Assembly (NCBI GenBank): GCA_038049695.1
Contig: CP142456.1
Span: forward strand, 81,367,422 to 81,431,421
DNA length: 64,000 nt
Reading direction: 5' to 3'
Source: Cinnamomum chago
Taxonomy: Eukaryota > Streptophyta > Magnoliopsida > Laurales > Lauraceae
The position numbers and the translations under genes are program-made. A model generated the notes under the pieces. The model ran no database searches. It was given only the letters and a program-made list of their open reading frames with translations, and had not been told where the DNA came from. Shown here piece after piece: positions 46,166-57,672 of the stretch. The stretch's first letter is position 1. Each line of letters opens with the position of its first letter.

Positions 46166-46779
46166 AAACAAAAGGAAAAAACGAGTTTGGCTCATACGGG
46201 GGCCATGGTAGTCTAGTTCAGAACAGTTCCAACCTTACAATGCAAAACACAAAACCCCACAAATTGGGAAGTTATGAATGTCTCACTAAGGCAAATCACA
46301 AATACGGACCATCTACATTGGGCCTTCTGGATGATTGGTTTGGATGGACAAAAATAGGCCCATGTATGTAGGAAGGTACATAACGACCACAGTCTCGCGT
46401 AGTCCTGCAGAGCAATGAACCCTTCTTTCCTCTCCCTTACTCTGTTTGTAAAGATTCTGTTTGAGTGTAAATAAAAGCACTTTTCTTGGCAAGAGGGAAA
46501 AAGAGAGATTCTGTTTGGAAGAGGACAAGTATCCCAAAGGAATCAATGAAATAAAAGTACTGGAATAATTCAGTAACACTCAAATTTACAACCATCCTTA
46601 TAACTATGGAAATGGATCCCTCTTTGGTCTCCGGACACATTGTGAAGTGTGATAGGAGGGGCTACCTAAAACAAAGAAATTAGGTATGATAGAGATTGTG
46701 GTATAAATGCCACATCCCCAACCATATCTGTTAGAGTGGGATTCCATTTACATACCCCAAATTACCTTAATCAATTATT

Positions 46780-47200
46780 TTTTTGGTCAAAGATAATTCA
46801 TTAAATGCGAACACAAGACAACAACTACAAGCATTACCCACCCAAATAGTGACAACAAAACCAACTCCCCAATCGGCAACCCACCCTTAAGAATGGTTTT
46901 GCCCACAAAACTCCTTCCACCAATCTAGTGACTCCACAAAATGAAGATTGTTAGTTTGAAGACCCAAGTGGGTGCCAAACCTGCTCTAGCATGTTCACAT
47001 TTCACTAGAGCATGATCAATCATTTCCTCCTCAAACCCAAAAGACACAAGGCGCTTACAAAATAGATTTTGGTATGCTTTTGACCCATAAGGTCTGGGCC
47101 CCATCACATATGGGCTTTTCACGGAGAATATGCCCAATTGCGAACATTTCAGGAAATCAGGTTCAATTTCGGGTCTAGGTGTCCATGGGCGAGCGGGGTC
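46780..47200 (-). mobile_element. LINE 3' fragment (zf-RVT region)
   Basis: On the minus strand the segment near 47090-46975 reads NLFCKR, then FGFEEEMIDHALVKCEHARAG, the cysteine/histidine zf-RVT segment of plant L1-like LINEs (EE-DHALV-C). The fragment is short and broken. Its ends were not defined and no TSD was found. Confidence 0.6.
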
Positions 47201-47675
47201 CATTCATTTTGTGGTCATGATTGTTCCAATAAAATTTCTGATAATTATTTTATGGATGTCAAAACTGTTTTTGATCAACCGAGCCAGGTCTCTGCCTTCT
47301 GGTGAGCCCAAAAGTTTCCTCTACCAGCAATCGGCTCTAGGGTTGTAAAAAAAAAAACCCAAAAAATCGTCTAACCGAACCGAAACAACGTTTAATAACC
47401 GGATGTGCAGGAGAAAATTGTCCCTTATCTAAACCCATTTATCACTCTAAATTTTGTTGTAGGCTTGAAAGCTATAGCCCTGGTGGGCCTCATGGATCAC
47501 TATTTAAAACTGTAGACAAGCCAGATACAGTTCACAGGTCATTAATTACAGCCAAGGACAACGCAACTTAGGCTGTGTCCAGGTCCAGCTGATGAGCCAT
47601 TAACTGTGTTCCTGACCAACCCAACATGAACCTTGTAAAATCCATATAATCAACTCATGGGACAAAGCCATGAAC

Positions 47676-47677
<2 letters not shown>

Positions 47678-47746
<69 letters not shown>
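47678..47746. repeat. (CT)n microsatellite upstream of the BAHD gene
   Basis: About 69 bp of CT repeats end about 80 bp upstream of the TATA box and 153 bp before the start codon. CT-rich patches are common near plant core promoters, so length variants could affect expression (inference). Confidence 0.95.
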
Positions 47747-47750
<4 letters not shown>

Positions 47751-47824
47751 GAATCCATCAATGCACGGCCCACCTGTTCTTAATTTCTGGCCACACAACC
47801 ACCTCTACAGCAACCTCCACAGTC

Positions 47825-47831
47825 TTTATAA
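47825..47831 (+). promoter_or_regulatory. TATA box of the BAHD acyltransferase gene
   Basis: TTTATAAG lies 68 bp upstream of the ATG, in a good position for a start at about 47855-47862 (CCCAAACACT). The leader would be about 40 bp long and contains CACTACTCCATCAA twice in tandem. Confidence 0.6.
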
Positions 47832-47899
47832 GCTCACTCCAAGCAGCCCAAACACTACTCCATCAATAAACACTACTCCATCAAGAACACTCTAAAAAA

Positions 47900-50800
47900 A
47901 TGGAGAGTGTAACATTGTTAGAAAATTTTAAGCTTGTAATGGAGCCGGAGGAGCCCATCGTGGCGACGATGGTCGAGAAGTTCACGGTGGTGCCACAGAC
48001 ACCGGGCCGACGGCGCCGGCTCTTCCTGTCTAACATAGACCTCACACTGGTTGCATTCTTAGAGACTGTAGCATTTTTCGAGCCGCCTCCGAGTCCAGTT
48101 GCATTGGCTGAATTGGCAGACACCTTTCGTGGGGCGCTTAGCCGGCTTCTGGTGGCCTATGACTTTTTGGCTGGCCGGCTTGAGAGGGAGCGAGAGGGAG
48201 AGCGGCTGGAGATCGACTGCAATGGGGCAGGTATCGTTGTCGTCACGGCGACTTGCTCCATCGAAATGAGCCAGCTTGGGGAGTTGAGGGCTCCCAAGCC
48301 GGCTTATAAGGAGTTAGCTAGGTTTTTGCAAGATGTTGGAGGGGAGGAGCTCAGAGATAAGCCCCTCATGCTGTTTCAGGTTACACTGTCATCATCCTTT
48401 TCTTCTTTGGGTTTTTGTTTTTAATGTTCTTCTTCTTCTTCTTCTTTAAGAAAATATCAAAGAACATGAGACAGTTTGTGAAGTTCACTAGCACAAGACA
48501 AGAGGGTTTTAAAGTTAGCCAGGAGAAAAAAAAAATCAAGCCCTTCGAAGGTTGCCACCTGTTTGACTAAAAATAAATGATTAATTTTATTTTACTTTTT
48601 CAAGTAGAAAGTGGCCTAGGACCACGGTTTGCATTCGGAGGTTGTGGGTTCGAAACTGTACTACCACACTGAAACCACAGGGAGATTTTACCCGATTTTC
48701 TCTCCTGGACTCATAGGAATTATTCTGGCTGGCCCAAAGGGCTAAAAACCCTGCGTTATCAAAAAATAAAAGTAAAAATAAAAGATATCATTAAAACACA
48801 AATCATAAAACAGAATAAAGAGTAAAAATGATTGTAAAAACTGTTGGCTGCCAATTTTATGGCAGACTATAACATCAAATATAGTTAAATTATAGCATGG
48901 AGTGGACATGATTTTATATAAATGGTCAAGAGAGTACCAACATTATCGTACTTGTCTTATTTTAAAAAGCAGCATTAACCAATCATGGTTAAACATGTGG
49001 TCATTGATCATTTTGGTGGGCTTCACTTGAAATCACATAATAAATCATTTAAAATGAGATTTTTTTTTTATTGTAGACGACCTTTGTTTTTTTTTAGAAA
49101 AATAAATAGATAAAGTTATTTTGAGAAAATACACACTGAAATTTTGGTTTAAACAAGTCAAAAAACTTGAGCAACGGTGAGGGTGGATTTGTAAATATTT
49201 TGCTCAAATGGTCATTTAGCTTTAACTTGTTTCTCTTATAGAGAAACCTCTTATCTCCATTTACTTTGCTTTTAGGTTTTCAATTTTTGCACAAAAATAT
49301 GAGTCCGACCTCTCCCCATAAGAAAAAATATTGTGTTTCCGCGGAAGAGAAAGGCGGCTTCCTTCTTCCAAGTACAAATACTTTTCCACAGAGAAAAATA
49401 AATTAAAATTACTATAATTCATTTTGTATTTTTTTCTCTAAGGTGTGTTTCAAAAAAAGAAGGGGAGAGGGAAAAAACTCATGAAAAAGTAAAAATCCGC
49501 ATACTATCCAATCTCACACCCAATCCCATATTTGGCTAAAATATGGGCAACCATGCACATTTTGTAACATAGGAACGTAGCCAAAGGCAACAAAAGAAAA
49601 GGACAGCCTCAAAAGTATAATGACCCAAACAATAGGCCCTGGTGGCCCAGTAATCTCTTCTTTTTGATGCATTGGAGAGCATCAGACAAAATACAGACCT
49701 ATAGCATGATACCGGCCCCCAACAGGCTCCAGTGCAGTACTGGGCCATCAGGAGAGTAGATTAGATGGGCCATCCTTACCAAAATCTAGCTGATCAAACA
49801 AATCTAAACCACTAAAATTAGAATTTTCACCCGTCTGTTGAGACCCTTATTTCATTTCAATTCAAACAGTCCATTTGCATGAGACAAGCCCCAACCGAAT
49901 GATCCAGCCATTGAATTAATTTTTTTTCCTTCTTTGGCCACTCGAGCAACATTTTGCCTTCATAAGTCAGGAGACTCGGTAAGTTGACTGAGTACAACCT
50001 TGTACTCAAGTGAACTTGATCGGGTTGAGTCAACTCACATAACTTGGGATGAGTCAAAATCAGTGAGAATAATTTCATGATCTGCAGGGCCGGCTTTACT
50101 ATAAGGCCAACAAAGTCATTGCTTTAGGCCCCAAAAAATAAGGACCAAAAGAAGGCCCCATAAAAGCAGCCGACTTCTTTTGAAATTCAAAAAACGCAAA
50201 CTTGCTAATTGTCATCCCTTTTTTTCTACCCAAAATATAAGGTCCCATTACAACTCTATCTTGAGAAGATAAGACCAAGATTTTCATCGGGCATTAAAGT
50301 GTCATTTATAACCTATTATATTTCCAAATCTACCTCTTATATATTTATTGCTAGGAGTCTAATTGATTTTTGCACACCATTATATTTCTAGCTATTCATG
50401 TGTATCATCTCTCAACCATACATTCAATCATGAACTTGCTTCACAAGCATTTCTCATTATATCTATGTATCTTATTTCAATAGGGTCCCATTTAGATTTG
50501 ATCAATGATGTGGTTGTAATAGATCTATAGCTCAAGATTTCAACCCTAACAATAGATCTTAAGATTTAATATAAACAATGGACCCCGCCAGAATTTATTC
50601 ACTTGCCCACAGTGCATATGAGCATCGTGCATTTGGAACATCCAATACGTGGGGCACACATCTGAAGTCCATCTTAGATGGTCCTGACTCATAGTGTATA
50701 TGGGCACCGTGCACAAGTGAAAATGATCCGATCCCCACCAGTAGTAGACTCAATATTTTTATGCTAGGGGATTGGAGCCAAATAGGTAGTTGGATTTTGT

Positions 50801-53292
50801 GACCCAAGATTTTAATGTGAGTTTTGGGGACGGATCCAAAATTTTCATGTGGGTTTTGGAGGGGGACTTAAAGATAAGTTAGCAAAATTTGAATATAAAA
50901 ACTTATTTAGTAATTTTGCATCATAAAAAAGCAAGAAAAATAAATTTTAAATAAAATATTTATAATAATATTAAAATATAAAAAATGCTTAATTTAGGAT
51001 TGTCGCTTTAGGCCTCAAATTATCTTAAACCGAACCTGATGAACTGGACCCTCTATTTCAGGTTTGGATTGATAACTCCAACCTGATTAAGAAAGGGATC
51101 ATGTCAAGAGCTAGGTGCACATGCACTGCGTTCACTAGTAAACCCAAGATCACCCAACCCGACTTGACCGTTGAATTCAACAGATTAATTCATAGCACCT
51201 CATGTGTACCAAATTCGGGGTTTCACCATTTTGAGTCCAAAACTGGGTTGGTTTCGGATGAGTTGGGCCAAGTCAAGCTCACTTTATTTAGATATATATA
51301 TATATATATATATATATGTCGAAGAATGTTCATATGCATCCATTCCTCACCGTAGGGTGAGGGATGCTTCCATAAATGAAGGATTTCAAGAACACCCTTT
51401 ATACTTGAAGTCTCCCTTTTGTACTTGAAACCCCTCATTTATAGAAGCATCCATCATCCTATGGTGAGGGATGGATACATATGTATGTATGTATATGTAT
51501 GTATGTATGTATGAATATGTATGTATATATAGGGTTGTAGTAGTAAGATGTTGATGTTAGCTGCAGAGTTTTAGGGTTGTCCAGAGCCCGGGCTAAGGCA
51601 TATCCTGGCCCAGGCCCGACAAAGGCCATATAGTTAGGCCTGAGCCCGCGCGCCTATCATCAATCAGGCCATACTGAGCCAGGCTAGTCATCACTTTTGT
51701 GGGCATGAGAGCACTAATTAAATTAAATTAAATTACATGCATTTCTTACACAAGCTAGGCTAGACAGGGCCATGGGCTATCATTACTTAATCCAACAAGC
51801 CCAACCCAATTATTAATCGAGCCCTAATTACATATCCAAGCCTGGCCAAAAGCGAGCTATGCCCGGATCGGGCTCCGGCTAAACCTAATAGTAATTTCTA
51901 CCCCCACCAAAAAAAGAAAAAAATAGCAAGACTCATCGGTGCTTGGGTCGCCAATTACATGAATATTTTTTATATATAGCTGAATAATGGGCCACACTTT
52001 CATATATAAACTAGAAAAGAGAGCAAATTCTTCATATCTATTTACACACAAGCATTGCATCATAAAGCTTGCTATAAAAGGCCCATCACATTTCAATTCA
52101 TTCAGATGGGTCAAGTGTCAATCGATCTAAACCATGCATCTATCTCATCTCATGAGTCTCACTTTTGGTTGGACACTAAGCCAAAATTGTGCTGGTCCTT
52201 ACAATTACTAACCTTACCAGTCAAGGAATTTGGCTTCCTGCAAACGAACTTGACTCAATGAAGATCCTCTGATCAGAGCATAAAAATCACTTCTTTAGTC
52301 TTGACTCTTATCTTACACAATGACAAGGGTAGCTAGTTATACTTAGATCATCTTAACTGCACTATAGTACTAACAGTCTCATGTTTAATTGGTGTTTGTG
52401 AGTCCAGCTGACTCAGTTCAAATGCGGTGGCCTAGCAATTGCAACTAGAGCCAATCACTGCCTCATGGATGGGGTTGCTGCCCATGAATTCCAGGTCAAC
52501 TTTGCCTCCTTCACTCGCGGCGAAGGCATCATCATCGTGCCCAACTCCGACCGCTCGGTCTTCAAATCACGAGACCCACCAGAGATCAACCACCCCCACT
52601 TCGAGTACTCTAAACTCATCGACTTGGTATCAACATTCTCGTTGCGCGGCCTATGCAGCCCCACCCTCAAGCAACTCCCAAGCGAGGAGCTCCGCCTCGT
52701 CTACATCCCCCCCAAGAGAATTGCTCGCCTGAAATCCGAAGCTCTCAGTGACCAACAGCTCAAAAACTGCACCACCTTCCACATAATTGCAGCAAAGATA
52801 TGGAAAGCCAGGAGCATCACACTTGGATTGCCAGACGAGCGCATATCAACAGTGCTGTTCCCAGTGGACGTTCGCAAGCGAGTGGTGCCACCTGCACCAG
52901 ACGGGTTCACAGGCAATGCCCTCGTACCAGGCTTCGCGCGTGCGACCATAAATGAATTGAAGACGGCATCGGCATCATCTCTCGCAGGCAAAGTTCAGGA
53001 AGGGGTTGAACGTCTTTCCGATGAGTACGTGAAGTCGGGGATCGACTGGCTTGAGGTGCATCATGGGGTGCCTTCTCAGGTTGATAGCTTCTCAGTGGTG
53101 GCATGGTTTAAGCTGGGGTTTGATGATGTAGAATATGAGTGGGGCAGAGTCAAGTGTCTATCCCCACTTGAGCTGTATCCTGGTTTAGTCATACTACTGC
53201 CAGGGGAGAAGAATGAGGTTGGGATTAACATATGCTTGAAACTGCCACCTGACCAAATGAAAGATTTCTACAAGTTGATGATGGAAGACTGA
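47900..53292 (+). CDS. BAHD-family acyltransferase, two exons, 4-kb intron
   Basis: Exon 1 (47900-48379, 160 codons) and exon 2 (52408-53292, 294 codons plus stop) join in phase at LFQ|LTQFKCGG, giving 454 residues, normal for the family. BAHD enzymes move an acyl group from acyl-CoA to an alcohol or amine in the cytosol. The catalytic HxxxD motif is HCLMD at about residues 177-181, followed by G. The N-terminal LFLSNIDLTLVAF and SRLLVAYDFLAGRLERE are typical of the clade that includes hydroxycinnamoyl/fatty-alcohol acyltransferases (HHT/ASFT- and GLAUCE-like). The usual structural DFGWG motif appears as EYEWG at about residue 402, after a normal W-KLGF lead-in. Exon 1 and exon 2 are GC-richer than the intron. 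Intron 1 position, just before the QFKCGG strand, is the common BAHD site. The substrate cannot be inferred. No frameshift is seen. Confidence 0.92.
48612..48775 (+). mobile_element. SINE in the BAHD intron
   Basis: A tRNA-like head GTGGCCTAGGACCACGGTTT with B-box-like GTGGGTTCGAAACTGT about 35 bp later, and a 3' end GGCTGGCCCAAAGGGC then an A-rich tail. The 3' end resembles the SINE at 61610-61775. No clear TSD. Confidence 0.6.
49330..49450. other. TTTCCGCGGAA-bearing fragment in the BAHD intron
   Basis: A single TTTCCGCGGAAGAG and a TTTTCCACAG recall the words of the 58947-59451 element. It may be a decayed relative; ends not found. Confidence 0.3.
50085..51038. mobile_element. Old hAT-like element, 954 bp, in the BAHD intron
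   Basis: The left end CAGGGCCGGCTTTA and the reversed right end CAGGTTCGGTTTAA match at 10 of 14 positions. The flanks ATGATCTG (50077-50084) and ATGAACTG (51039-51046) match at 7 of 8. Both inner ends carry GCTTTAGGCC words. The interior is non-coding and includes a small inverted repeat at 50600-50725 (CACAGTGCATATGAGCAT / ATAGTGTATATGGGCAC). Confidence 0.6.
51294..51480. mobile_element. (TA)n run and foldback element with about 65-bp arms
   Basis: After a 24-bp TA run, the arm at about 51325-51390 (CATATGCATCCATTCCTCAC, GGTGAGGGATGCTTCC) is the inverse of the arm at about 51418-51480. The loop is about 30 bp. Related arms occur at 8367-8475 and 40060-40115. A (GTAT)n run follows at 51480-51525. 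Confidence 0.75.
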
Positions 53293-53850
53293 TCATGGAT
53301 TTCCTTCTGGTAATTCTAACATTACTACAGAGCTGCTGGTTAAGGAAGTCATGATATATGCTTGCAATAATATGTTAGTCGAGTCAGCAATTAAGGAAAG
53401 AATGACGCTTATAGTAAAATGTCAAGTTGAGTCTCTCTCTAAGTCTGCAAAATAGGGTTGCCATCAGTATCATGTAGCAAATCTATGATGCAAGTATGTT
53501 GGGTGTATATCGAAATGTGTGTGGATTTGGTTGTAGCGCAAGAATCATGATAGGCATCATGATTAGATGTTATTTGAATCTTAAGAATGTGAAGTTGCAT
53601 TCTCTATGGGGAACATGAAAAAAGGTACAGGAAAGTGCATGTATGTGGCTGAAATAATATATGTGCTAGGATGTATGTGTGGAGTCACAAGAAAGTATAT
53701 ATAGAACTTGAAGTTGAAAGAACAAGAGTAAAATTGCCACGACTCTTTGTAAGAAGAGAAAATCAGGAATGCTACTTGAGATGGTTCGGACAAGTAAAGA
53801 AGAATAGGAACATCAGAATGATAACACTGAAGAGTAAACAAGTTCAAAGT
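53293..53850. other. BAHD 3' flank, with a possible RTE-type LINE scrap
   Basis: The first 200 bp are likely 3' untranslated sequence. The plus-strand frame at about 53752-53810 reads YLRWFGQVKKN, which recalls the LRWFGHV motif near the C-terminus of RTE-type reverse transcriptases. The scrap is too short for a firm call. Confidence 0.3.
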
Positions 53851-54957
53851 GTAACCTCCCGTCCCCTAACGGCCTATTAATTATAATTAATTGTGTGATT
53901 AGTTAGTAAGTGTGTTTAGAGTCTAGTTTAGAGTCTAAGTAGTCGGGTTTAACGTCGAATCTAGTGTGCGAAGTCTCGCACGATTCGGAGTGCGTTTGGG
54001 TAGGATAGAGGGTGGTTTTGCTAATTGGGTAGAGTTTCAGGGAATTTACGAGATTATGAGTTTTGGTGAGTTTGGGTGCATCGGGTAGGTTTCGTCGTTT
54101 CATGAACTTTAGTCTTCTGTCGTGTTTCAATTCGACATGTCGAAGGGGCCCAAAAGTCATCAAATGTTTACTTAGGCCGACCCGGAACTTGACCCAAAGC
54201 CCAAGCCCAAGACCCAACACTTAAATTAGGTTATAACCCATCTTCACTTATCTCTCTCATTTCATTTCACTCACTCATAACAACACCAACAATAACAGCA
54301 GCCGACCTTCTCTTCTTCTCTTTCTTTCTTTCATCTTCTTCTTCTCCGTCGACGACCACCGGAACTCCGGCGAAGGAAACGAATCCGTCCATCTTCTTCC
54401 TCAAGCCTCCAAGAGCACAACCATACACTTTTTTAAGTGTTTCACCCACAACTCATTCTTAGGTAAGCTTTTAAAGCTTGTAAACCTCTTCAACACCTTC
54501 TTTATTAGTTAGAAATGGAATAGATAGACTCACCTCAACCCTTGACATGCATTTGTAGGAGTAAGTTGGGTTTGGAGAGTTGTCTCACCTCTTTGGAGCC
54601 TCAAAGTCTTTCTCTTCTTCACTTTCTTCTTGATTTTGAGTCTAGCACATCACCAAGGCAAGTAAATAGTTATATTAATGCTTGATATGTTTATTTACCT
54701 TGATTTGTTTGAGAAAATCATGTTTTAGATGTTCATGGCTCAATTGATACCTTAGAAGATTGAAAACATGATAAAATGGTTTATAGATTGAATGGAATGG
54801 ATTTAGAGGTTTATTAATTGATTAGTTAGTTTTATGCTTTATAGTTAGCTTGTTTTTATCACTACTTGAACTGCTTTTTAGGTTCAAGAAGCTTGGGAAT
54901 GGATTGGCTCCATTTCAGTGCAGAAACAGAGCTTGTGCTCTGTTCCCGCAGGTCACA

Positions 54958-55077
54958 TGGTCGACCGGCCAAGGGGCAGGTCGACCTGGCAAACAGGAAG
55001 GGGGGTCGACCTGGCTCCTGCAGGTCGACCGGCCCCACTATGTACCCGGTCGACCGGCCAAGGGGCAGGTCGACCGA
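54958..55077. repeat. GGTCGACC palindrome cluster
   Basis: Six GGTCGACC (or one-base variants) lie in about 120 bp. The longer word GGTCGACCGGCCAAGGGGCA occurs twice. The cluster lies inside the LTR-like fossil. Confidence 0.85.
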
Positions 55078-55799
55078 GCCTTCTGCTGAATTCCTTCTGT
55101 GAAGGGATTTTTACCCTATTTTGAGGTGAACTTAGATGGAACCTTGGTTACCCATTTGTGGCCTCATTTGACTTATTGTGAAGACGTCTTGAGCCGACAT
55201 TCGTCACTGTTGACCCGGTTGTATTAGGATCCAACCTGGTTCAATCTTGAATGGTATGGGACAACGGGATACTCTTCTTTAATCTATGCACGAAAATTGT
55301 TAGTCCGAGTGTCGTGAACCCTAACCCCTTCGTTGACTGAATAGGCTGTACGATGCTTCAGGGTTGACACTTTACTTAGGATTGGATTGTTTATCATTTT
55401 CGATTCTGAATTGTACCGTTGAGTACTATCTACATGTGACGAGCATGTTCTTTAGTTCTGTTTGCTTTACTTTATTAGAGGATCACTTTGAGAACTTAGA
55501 TGATGGACTTAGGATCCCCTTTGTTGTTTCGTTACTTTGATGTTCGTTGGAAGTGTCGAGGCTAAGGAGCTTGATTGTCAGGCTTAAAGAGGACTACTAT
55601 TGGTATTTGTTTAAGGTTTGATTTGATTTGAAATAAAGTAGTTCTCTAACGTTATCAAATCTTGTTCGCACAAGAAGCCTAGCCCTTCACCGATGTCTTT
55701 AGGATTCCTTGTGTCAGGCACCACTCAGCTGTTAACCTTCAACACAGTTGGGGCACCATCTGTAAGAGGACTGTTACTATTCTCTAGTTATTTGTTCCT

Positions 55800-55985
55800 C
55801 TAAGCAAAATAGAGTCAGAGCTCACGGAGCCCGAGCTACTTGAGCTAAGAGTTGTTTGTTCCTCGAGCGAGACAGTGCCAGAGCTCTCGGAGCCTGAGCT
55901 ACTGGAGCTACGGGTTGTTTATTCTTCGAAGCGAGACAGTGTCAGAGCTCACGGAGCCTGAGCTACTGGAGCTACGAGTTATTAG
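55800..55985. repeat. Tandem repeat, three units of 63-64 bp
   Basis: Unit landmarks are CAGAGCTCACGGAGCC and TGAGCTACTGGAGCTACG, at about 55816, 55879 and 55943. GAGCT recurs within each unit. Confidence 0.85.
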
Positions 55986-56381
55986 CATATGTGGACCGCC
56001 TACTTTGATAGTTTGTTTATGATTCGAATGCAATGCATTTCTTACGATCAGAGTGCTATGTATATCTTATAATCATGTTTATTGTTTACTCTCTTTAGTA
56101 CTGCATATCTATAGTGATTTATATATCTATTGTCTTGTCATCCGTTGTGTTGATGATGCTACTCTTGGTGCATAGTTATCGAGCTTTTCTACCCCAAGGA
56201 GGAGGAGGCGACGGAAGAAGTTCAAGCAGATCAGCCTGATAACTTCCTAGAGTATAGTACGGACGGCATTGTATAGCCGTGACGACCCCGTCCGTACATG
56301 AGAGCTTCATGATTATCCTCCTAGCTTCATCTTTTGTTTCTTATACTTTTGTTTAGGCCTAGTTTTAGAGTGACCTTCTTA

Positions 56382-57393
56382 TAGGGTTGTAAATGGGTCC
56401 CCGATTATCCGATTACCCGAAGGTTCCGACCCGATAGGTTCCGGGTTTGGGTCTTTATTTTGGTTCCGATAAGTAAATGGTTCCGGTTCCTGATCCTTTT
56501 TTTGGAACCGTTAACTAAACGGGTCCGGTTCCGGATCCACAGTAGCTCAGACCCGTGGACCCGGACCCGGATCCTTTTTTTGACGCCTCTTCTCCTTTTA
56601 ATACAGAAGATGTTTCAGAGCAATCCATGCCTGCCTATATATACATATATATGCCAACTTCAGTACGATTATGCAATCATTGTTTACCCTTCTAAGCATA
56701 TATATCTGGTCATTGACCACTTCAAAAGACAAAATGTTTCACAGGCTTGCAATCATGTAACAGTGAAACATTTTCTGTTTCACAGGCCCACTCAAAAAGT
56801 TTCACATGGCAATCCCCATCGGAGAACGTTTTTTCTTAAAACTGTTTCGTCTGACGTTTGTACTGGGTAGCCTGTTTTGCTGGCTCATTGCCACTACTAA
56901 CATAAAAAATAAAAAATAAAAAAGTTTGTTTTGTGAAGAATATTTATATTATTTTCAGAAACATTATTTTTAAAATTAAACACATTAAATAAGATTTGTA
57001 TGAAGTTTTTGCTTGGAGTTATATAAAAAGTTTTTCACAAGATAGATACGTACAATGCTTATTAATCTGGGAAAAAAAATCATGTAAATGACTAATTGGG
57101 GCCCATGAGGTCAAGTGTTGAAATCCATTGGAACCTAATCCATATCTTCATTTCTGTTCTTGAAATTCGGATTTCTTATGGTAATCTCAAACAGATAAAA
57201 TCTGGTCAAATAAATTCGCAAACGGTTCCGGTTCCGGTACCGGTTCCTATTAAAATTATCGGAACCGGTTCCGGAACCAGTTTCCTAGTTCCGATTCGGG
57301 TCCGGTTCTGGTTCCGGTTCCCCTTCTTACTAAACGGTTCCAGTTCCGGGTTCACCCTGGACCCGGATCGGAACCAACCCGTTTACAACCCTA
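56382..57393. mobile_element. hAT-like non-autonomous element, 1,012 bp, perfect 8-bp TSD
   Basis: Left end TAGGGTTGTAAATGGG, right end CCCGTTTACAACCCTA, with CCTTCTTA at 56374-56381 and 57394-57401. Both ends are dense in GGTTCCGG, GGAACCGG and GACCCGG. The middle is unrelated AT-rich sequence without a transposase. It is a longer relative of 44209-44574 and is nested in the LTR-like fossil. Confidence 0.92.
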
Positions 57394-57672
57394 CCTTCTT
57401 ATTTGTTATTAATGTTTTGTTAACGGTCTCAAACTTTAACCCTAATTAGGTTATTCAGTAAATTGCTCATAAACTATACAACTTTAAGATACCTCTTGTA
57501 TTATGAAGCTTCCGCTAATTGTTTTATATATTCGAGGAAATGTTTATACTTCACAGCGGTCTTCAATCCAGATGGGACACGATTAGGGCAATTGGCATGT
57601 GATTAATGTTGAAAAAAAATTTAATTGACCATAATCTCACACATAATTTCGATTCCATTTTTAGGGCGTCAC

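Larger units (their letters stand above)
53851..57672 (+). mobile_element. Long non-coding LTR-like fossil (possible solo LTR), with a nested hAT-like element
   Basis: The left end begins TGTAACCTCCCGTCCCC and the right end closes TTAGGGCGTCACA, the TG...CA layout of plant LTRs whose ends read TGTNAC...GTNACA. The flanks CAAAG and CAAAA are a near 5-bp duplication. Without the nested element (56382-57393) it is about 2.8 kb. It holds a pyrimidine-rich stretch at 54290-54350, a GGTCGACC cluster at 54958-55077 and a 63-64-bp tandem repeat at about 55800-55985. No gag or pol is present. The superfamily is probably Ty3/gypsy-like by end type, which is inference. It looks broken and old. Confidence 0.45.

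Noticed and set aside
51555-51900. hAT-like element starting TAGGGTTGTCCAGAGCCC
   Set aside because: No inverted right end or target duplication could be located.
52439-52732. 97-aa frame in BAHD exon 2
   Set aside because: It is the wrong frame of a clear exon.
54850-55124. Three overlapping plus-strand frames with VDRP/RSTG repeats
   Set aside because: All are translations of the GGTCGACC cluster in different frames.
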